Assembly (NCBI GenBank): GCA_050735975.1
Contig: JBOHVS010000094.1
Coordinates: forward strand, 1 to 19,830
Direction of reading: 5' to 3'
Length of the DNA stretch: 19,830 nt
Source of the DNA: DATMBL01 sp050735975
Lineage (GTDB): Bacteria > Desulfobacterota > Binatia > UBA9968
Position 1 is the first letter of the stretch; every line of letters starts with the position of its first letter. The notes below the pieces were generated by a model, which was not told where the DNA came from, did no database searches, and saw nothing but the letters and a program-made list of their open reading frames with translations. The translations under genes and the position numbers were made by a program. Shown piece by piece: positions 16,018-19,830 of the stretch.

Positions 16018-19000
16018 AATTCTATCTCTTCACGGTCATCGGTCATAGCGTAGGCGGAGGCCTGCGGTCCTTGTGTGATCCAGAGGGCTGCCACAACACG
16101 CCCGGCAAACCCCGCGACGGTGGGCGCGTCAAAGAGGCTACCTGGAGGGAGTTCGACCTCGAATGTGTCGCATACGCGGGAGATGACCTGAGTTACTTTG
16201 AGGGAGTGGCCTCCTGATTCAAAGAAATTGTCATAGATACCAACACGTTCTAGCCGCAATACCTCCGCCCAGATCGCTGCCAGCGTCTCCTCCACCTGGG
16301 TGCGCGGCGCCGCATAGCTCTTTTTCAGCTCGGGTCTGCTCTGATCGGGCGCCGGGAGCGCTCTTCGGTCAACCTTTCCGTTCGGCGTCAAGGGCAACCG
16401 ATACAGGACCACGAATTGCGCGGGAAGCATGAACTCGGGTAATTTTTGCTGGAGAAAACTTCGTAGCTCCGCGGCATCGACGATTCGGTTCGCAGCCGGC
16501 ACCGTATAGGCAACGATCCTTTTCTCCCCCGTTTCTTCCCGAACGGCCACCGCAACCATCGCTACGGACGGATGCTCGGCCAGTTGAGCCTCGATCTCAG
16601 CCAGCTCAATGCGAAAGCCGCGGAGCTTAACTTGGTTATCGACCCGTCCGAGAAACTCAATATTGCCGTCGGGGAGATAGCGGGCCAGATCCCCGGTCTT
16701 GTACAGGCGCTGTCCCGGTTCGGTGCCGAAGGGATGCGGAATGAACTTCTCCGCCGTCAGTTCGGGATTATTGAAATAGCCGCGCGCAAGGCCGTCTCCG
16801 CCGATATAGAGCTCCCCGGAAATTCCAATGGGCACCGGGCGCAAATGATCGTCCAACAAATAAACCTCGGTGTTGGCAATGGGACGACCAATTGGAACTG
16901 AATCACCGGCTTGCTCGATAGAGGTCATCTGATAACAACAGGTGAATGTAGTGTTCTCGGTCGGACCATAGCCGTTGATCAGCCGGCATCCGGGGAGTTC
17001 GCTTAGAACCTGCTTGGCGTGCGCCGCGGATAAAACGTCACCGCCCGCCAGAAGCTGTTTCACGCCGCTGAGATTTTGAACGTGATCCTCCGCCAGCAGT
17101 TGAAAAAGCGCCGAAGTGAGCCAGAGCGTGGTTATTCCCCTTCTCTCGATCGCTTCTGCCAGCTCTTTCAGCGAAGGCGTGTGGGCGGCCAATATTTCGA
17201 GTCTTGCGCCGTTAAGGAGCGCGGCCCAGATCTCGAACGTCGAGGCATCGAATGACAAGGGAGCGAATTGCAGGAAGACTTCTCTGTCGGTTAGCTGGGC
17301 ATAATCGGTCCCTTTGACCAGCCGGGTAACGCCACGATGACTGACGCTCACCCCTTTGGGCTTGCCGGTCGATCCCGACGTGTACATCACATACGCCAGA
17401 TTATTGGCTGTGACTGGAGAGACCGGATTGTCCGGCTCTTCACGGTCAAGGAAGCTCCAATCATCCAAGCAAACCACCATTCGATTTGGGATACTTCGAC
17501 TCAGCTCAGGTAAGCCTGCCAACAACTTCTTCTGAGTTAGCAGCACCGGCGCTTGCGTGTCCTCTAACATGTAATCGAGTCGCTCGCTCGGATAGGCCGC
17601 GTCGACCGGCACGTACGCGCCGCCCGCTTTTAAAATAGCTAACGGCGCGATGACCATCTCCAGCGAGCGCTCCACACAAACACCGACCAAAACCTCCGGC
17701 CCAACGCCGTGCTTGCGAAGGTAGCGCGCCATTTGATTTGCGCGTTGGTTGAGCTCGCGGTAGGTTAGTTTTTGCTCCCCAAAAACCGCCGCGACATTCT
17801 CCGGAGTCCGCTCGACCTGTTGTTCGAAAAGCTGCTGGATACACTGATCCTTCGGATAGCTCTTCCGCGTGTCGTTCCACTCTATCAACAATTGATGTCT
17901 CTCTTTTGCGGTCAGCAACGGCAAATCGGAGAGCTGCGACGTTGAACTGGACACCATCCCCTCGAGCAGACTCCTCAGGTGCCCCAGCATTCGAGTAATG
18001 GCCGCGTCCTCGAAGCGGCGCCGGTCGTAAGTAACATTCAAGAGCAACTCACGGCCAAGGTATCCTGCCACGGAGAGAGGATAATTGGTGGCTCCGATAA
18101 GGCGAAATTCCTGTTTGATGTGCTTTTTGTTCTCCTTCTCCAAAGCCGAATCCAGTTCGTAATTCTCGAACGTGACAAGAGTCTCAAACAAGGGATGTCC
18201 CGGTGGAATCTCGGACCATTGCTGAATTTGTATCAGCGGGATGTGCTCGAACTCGCGCATTGCAATCCATTGCGAGCGAACTTCGTTCAGCCATGGGATC
18301 AAGGACTTCTTTGGAGATATACGAACACGAACCGGGAGGGTGTTGATAAAAAGCCCTGCCGTGGACTGCGCTCCCGGGGCGGTCGAATGCCGGCCGGCTC
18401 TTGTGGCCCCGAATACCACGTCTTCTCGGCCGCTGTAGCGGCTCAAGAGCAGAGCCCAGGCTCCTTGCAAAAATGTATTGGGCGTCAGTTGATACAGCTC
18501 AGCTAGACTCAGCAGATTTCTTGTGGATCTCTCGGACAACCGAAGCCGCTGCTCGCCGAAGTATTCCCCCTCCGGTTGAACCGAAGCGCGTTCCACTACT
18601 AAAGGCGTCGCGGCGGTAAAACCGCTCAGCGCGCGTCGCCAGAATGTTTCCCCGGCCGTCAGATCCTGGCGCAAAAGCCAATCTATGTATTCCCGGTATG
18701 GCGGCGGACTCTCCAGATCCAAGATTCCGCCCCGGCAGAATTGCTCGTACAGCGCAAAGAATTCCTTTAGAACTAGAAGACGGGAACGGCCATCGAGCAC
18801 CCCATGATGCGAGGTCCAAACCCACCGGTAGTCGGCTCGGCCGCAGCGAAAAACCGCGAGCCGCAAGAGCGGCGCTTCATCGAGCTTGAACCCTTTTCTT
18901 CGGTCAGCTCGCAGGAAATCTTGTAGCTGTTCTTCTTGACGAATGCCCGGCAGAGCTGTCCAGTCTTGATGCATGAACGGCAGGTGAACATCCGAATAGA

Positions 19001-19226
19001 CTTCTTGAAGCGGTTCGCCCGCTACTTGCCAATTGAAACGGGTCCGGAAAACCGCATGCCGTTTTACGATAGCTTGCCAGGCTCTTCGAAAGGCCGGAAC
19101 GTTCAGGTCTTCATGAACCGAGCAGATGAGCTGCTGAATGTAAACACCCGAATCGGGCGCTGCCAAGCTGTGCACGATCATGCCGTGCTGAACGGGCGAA
19201 AGCGGGTAAGAATCTTCAATACTCAT
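16014..19226 (-). CDS. NRPS module 1: C-A-T, Val-like adenylation domain (1070 aa)
   Basis: A complete one-module synthetase. Residues 6-430 form a condensation domain beginning YPLSPVQHGMIVHSL, with active-site HHGVLDG at 140-146. Residues 465-960 form the adenylation domain: A3 YTSGSTGKPKG at 615, A4 FDAS with D660, A5 NGYGPTE at 751, A10 lysine K951 in NGKVDRRAL. The T domain has its phosphopantetheine serine at S1008 (SGGHSL, not the usual LGGHSL). The pocket code read against GrsA is DAFWLGGTFK, a classical Val code. The C domain differs from all others here: its 'SPVQHGM...GVYIQQ' start resembles the group containing DCL and some starter C domains, whereas the rest start 'PLSFAQQRLWF' (LCL style). 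The acidic tail DDREEIEL suits a docking partner for the TubC-type domain of the next protein. Its stop overlaps the next start (GTGA, 16014-16017), implying translational coupling. No signal peptide, so it should be cytoplasmic. Confidence 0.97.
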   Translation of the reverse strand: MSIEDSYPLSPVQHGMIVHSLAAPDSGVYIQQLICSVHEDLNVPAFRRAWQAIVKRHAVFRTRFNWQVAGEPLQEVYSDVHLPFMHQDWTALPGIRQEEQLQDFLRADRRKGFKLDEAPLLRLAVFRCGRADYRWVWTSHHGVLDGRSRLLVLKEFFALYEQFCRGGILDLESPPPYREYIDWLLRQDLTAGETFWRRALSGFTAATPLVVERASVQPEGEYFGEQRLRLSERSTRNLLSLAELYQLTPNTFLQGAWALLLSRYSGREDVVFGATRAGRHSTAPGAQSTAGLFINTLPVRVRISPKKSLIPWLNEVRSQWIAMREFEHIPLIQIQQWSEIPPGHPLFETLVTFENYELDSALEKENKKHIKQEFRLIGATNYPLSVAGYLGRELLLNVTYDRRRFEDAAITRMLGHLRSLLEGMVSSSTSQLSDLPLLTAKERHQLLIEWNDTRKSYPKDQCIQQLFEQQVERTPENVAAVFGEQKLTYRELNQRANQMARYLRKHGVGPEVLVGVCVERSLEMVIAPLAILKAGGAYVPVDAAYPSERLDYMLEDTQAPVLLTQKKLLAGLPELSRSIPNRMVVCLDDWSFLDREEPDNPVSPVTANNLAYVMYTSGSTGKPKGVSVSHRGVTRLVKGTDYAQLTDREVFLQFAPLSFDASTFEIWAALLNGARLEILAAHTPSLKELAEAIERRGITTLWLTSALFQLLAEDHVQNLSGVKQLLAGGDVLSAAHAKQVLSELPGCRLINGYGPTENTTFTCCYQMTSIEQAGDSVPIGRPIANTEVYLLDDHLRPVPIGISGELYIGGDGLARGYFNNPELTAEKFIPHPFGTEPGQRLYKTGDLARYLPDGNIEFLGRVDNQVKLRGFRIELAEIEAQLAEHPSVAMVAVAVREETGEKRIVAYTVPAANRIVDAAELRSFLQQKLPEFMLPAQFVVLYRLPLTPNGKVDRRALPAPDQSRPELKKSYAAPRTQVEETLAAIWAEVLRLERVGIYDNFFESGGHSLKVTQVISRVCDTFEVELPPGSLFDAPTVAGFAGRVVAALWITQGPQASAYAMTDDREEIEL

Positions 19227-19232
19227 TTTCCT
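19227..19232 (-). promoter_or_regulatory. Ribosome-binding sequence of the first NRPS gene
   Basis: On the minus strand AGGAAA directly abuts the ATG at 19226 (context TTCAGGAAA-ATG). The spacing is very short, but the same AGGAAA stands immediately upstream of the third NRPS gene. Downstream of this ATG the protein enters the condensation-domain core (YPLSPVQ) within seven residues, which supports this start. Confidence 0.6.
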
Positions 19233-19260
19233 GAATACCGAATGGTTTTTGCAAAAGAAA

Positions 19261-19352
19261 ACTCACCGCCGAGACGCCGAGCACGCCGAGGAAACCAGGT
19301 TAAGGTTTAGGCTGAGGTTGAGCCCGGACCTCTGCGAACTCTGTGCCTCTTT
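19261..19352. repeat. Dispersed intergenic repeat (CACCGCCGAGACGCC type)
   Basis: The segment begins with CACCGCCGAGACGCCGAG and a second CGCCGAG unit, passes through a purine-biased GGTTAAGGTTTAGGCTGAGG stretch, and ends with CTCTGCGAACTCTGTGCCTC. The first and last parts resemble the two halves of a repeat style ('accgccgagacgc...' and '...ctctgcgnnctctgtgcctc') that I recall as abundant between genes in several uncultivated soil and sediment lineages. It is not coding. The family assignment is from memory and should be confirmed by counting copies in the host genome. Confidence 0.55.
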
Positions 19353-19372
19353 CGAAAATAGGATTAAGACAA

Positions 19373-19433
19373 AGATCTCTCACTTCGTTCGAGATGACAC
19401 CCATTGTCATTCCGAGCGGACGCGAGGAATCTT
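19373..19433. repeat. REP-like imperfect palindrome around TGTCATTCCGAGCG
   Basis: The left arm contains CGTTCGAGATGACA and the right arm TGTCATTCCGAGCG. The reverse complement of the right arm, CGCTCGGAATGACA, matches the left arm at 11 of 14 positions, with a CCCAT spacer. The outer parts GATCTCTC and GAGGAATCT extend the imperfect pairing. This is the layout of a widespread REP-like intergenic palindrome. It could fold in RNA or DNA, but no function can be assigned. Confidence 0.6.
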
Positions 19434-19588
19434 TCCCTAGACATTCTCATTCCCTGTGGGCGACCGTAAGATCATGTCACACTCTGCGGTGAATCGTCCT
19501 TTTCTCTTTGTGTTGGAGCTCAGCCGCCCTGGATGCTTCGTGGTGCCGTCCGAGACATAAGCACGGCAACCAACTAGGAAAAAACATT

Positions 19589-19830
19589 TCAGGCCGATGC
19601 CAGGGACGCGGACTCGGTCCTTACGGCCCGCTCCCCGAGCAGAGAGCAGTAGAGCGTCTGGGTAGCCTCGGTCATTGTTGCGACCGAGAATTTCTCTTCC
19701 ACCAGCCTTCTCCCGGCCAGACCCATGGCTCTTGCGCCTGCGGGATCGGCAAGTAAACCGAACGTGTAATCGGCAAATTGTTTTGCGTCTCGACTCGAAA
19801 CCAGAAAGCCGTTCTCGCCATGGTTGATCA
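19589..19830 (-). CDS. Glycosyltransferase family 4 (GT-B), C-terminal 80 residues only
   Basis: This is the 3' end of a gene entering from the right edge and ending in TGA at 19591-19589. The visible frame reads INHGENGFLVSSRD, then a stretch with FADYTFGLLADPAGARAMG, then AGRRLVEEKFSVATMTEATQTLY. This is the standard C-terminal end of GT4 (RfaB/WcaA-like) enzymes: the loop with NGFLV after the nucleotide-sugar-binding EX7E region, a helix ending in 'LL.DP..r..mG', then 'Gr..v...FS...m......lY'. Such enzymes transfer a sugar from an NDP-sugar donor to a glycan, lipid or natural product. The donor-binding glutamates lie outside the window. It is on the same strand as the NRPS genes but separated by about 360 bp of repeat-rich DNA. 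It could therefore be a tailoring enzyme or simply an envelope-polysaccharide gene bordering the cluster; the sequence does not decide. Confidence 0.85.
   Translation of the reverse strand, partial: INHGENGFLVSSRDAKQFADYTFGLLADPAGARAMGLAGRRLVEEKFSVATMTEATQTLYCSLLGERAVRTESASLASA

Larger units (their letters stand above)
19227..19588. other. Intergenic region between glycosyltransferase and first NRPS gene
   Basis: This gap of 362 bp holds no credible gene. It contains the AGGAAA ribosome-binding sequence of the NRPS gene, then a mosaic of dispersed-repeat-like segments described separately (19261-19352 and 19373-19433). The stretch 19434-19588 shows nothing recognisable. Any promoter for the NRPS operon should lie here, but I could not find a convincing -35/-10 pair on the minus strand. 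A short T-run follows the glycosyltransferase stop, without a clear hairpin before it. Confidence 0.75.

Noticed and set aside
19227..19330. Sigma-70 promoter for the NRPS operon
   Set aside because: No -35/-10 pair with acceptable spacing was found; a TTGCAA and a TATTCA are present but only 11 bp apart.
19373..19433. Insertion sequence end or phage attachment site
   Set aside because: There is no transposase or integrase and no target duplication; the palindrome fits a REP-like repeat better.

Overview
This window is the interior of a large nonribosomal peptide synthetase (NRPS) gene cluster. All genes lie on the minus strand, so transcription runs from right to left. From the right edge the order is: the 3' end of a glycosyltransferase family 4 gene; a gap of about 360 bp built largely of dispersed intergenic repeats; a one-module NRPS (1070 aa, C-A-T); a one-module NRPS (1188 aa, docking domain-C-A-T) whose GTG start overlaps the previous stop by 4 bp; and a giant NRPS that starts at 12429 and is still open at base 1 (4143 codons visible, four modules). 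No plus-strand gene is credible, and every long plus-strand reading frame is an antisense shadow of the NRPS genes.

The assembly line reads: module 1 (C-A-T, pocket code DAFWLGGTFK, Val-like); module 2 (C-A-T, acid-type pocket, code DASKVGHVGK, uncertain); module 3 (C-A-T, code DARSLSQMTK, not recognised); module 4 (C-A-T, code DVWHISLVDK, Ser-like); module 5 (C-A-T with an FkbM-type methyltransferase inserted between adenylation motifs A8 and A9, code DLTKIGHIGK, Asp-like); module 6 (C, then a vestigial scrap of A domain, then T). No epimerisation, thioesterase or reductase domain is visible, so the line must continue beyond the left edge. The product cannot be named. The visible part predicts [starter]-Val-Asp/Asn-like-X-Ser-(methyl)Asp-like-?.

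The most unusual aspect is what has happened inside these coding regions. (i) Three of the five complete A domains carry a 153-bp block at the same place, between A2 and A3, made of intergenic-type repeat DNA (a 7-bp ladder plus other repeats) that is translated in frame. All three copies are exactly 153 bp, although two of their internal segments differ by compensating 21-bp steps. (ii) A nested palindrome of the GGGGACAGTCCCC type is inserted in frame in the module 6 condensation domain. (iii) Module 6 has lost essentially its whole A domain in frame. (iv) The second and third NRPS genes are in the same reading frame and are separated by one TGA that falls in a T-C linker, which looks like a recently split megasynthase. 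(v) One condensation domain has HHxxxDH instead of HHxxxDG.

The base composition (moderately GC-rich), the TubC-type docking domain and the intergenic repeats (a GCCGAGACGC-type repeat; a palindrome around TGTCATTCCGAGCG; GGATTGC/GAATTGC ladders) resemble uncultivated soil bacteria such as Acidobacteriota, Methylomirabilota/Rokubacteria or Desulfobacterota-like groups. That assignment rests on recollection of repeat styles and is weak. Pocket codes were read by eye against the GrsA numbering and should be treated as predictions.
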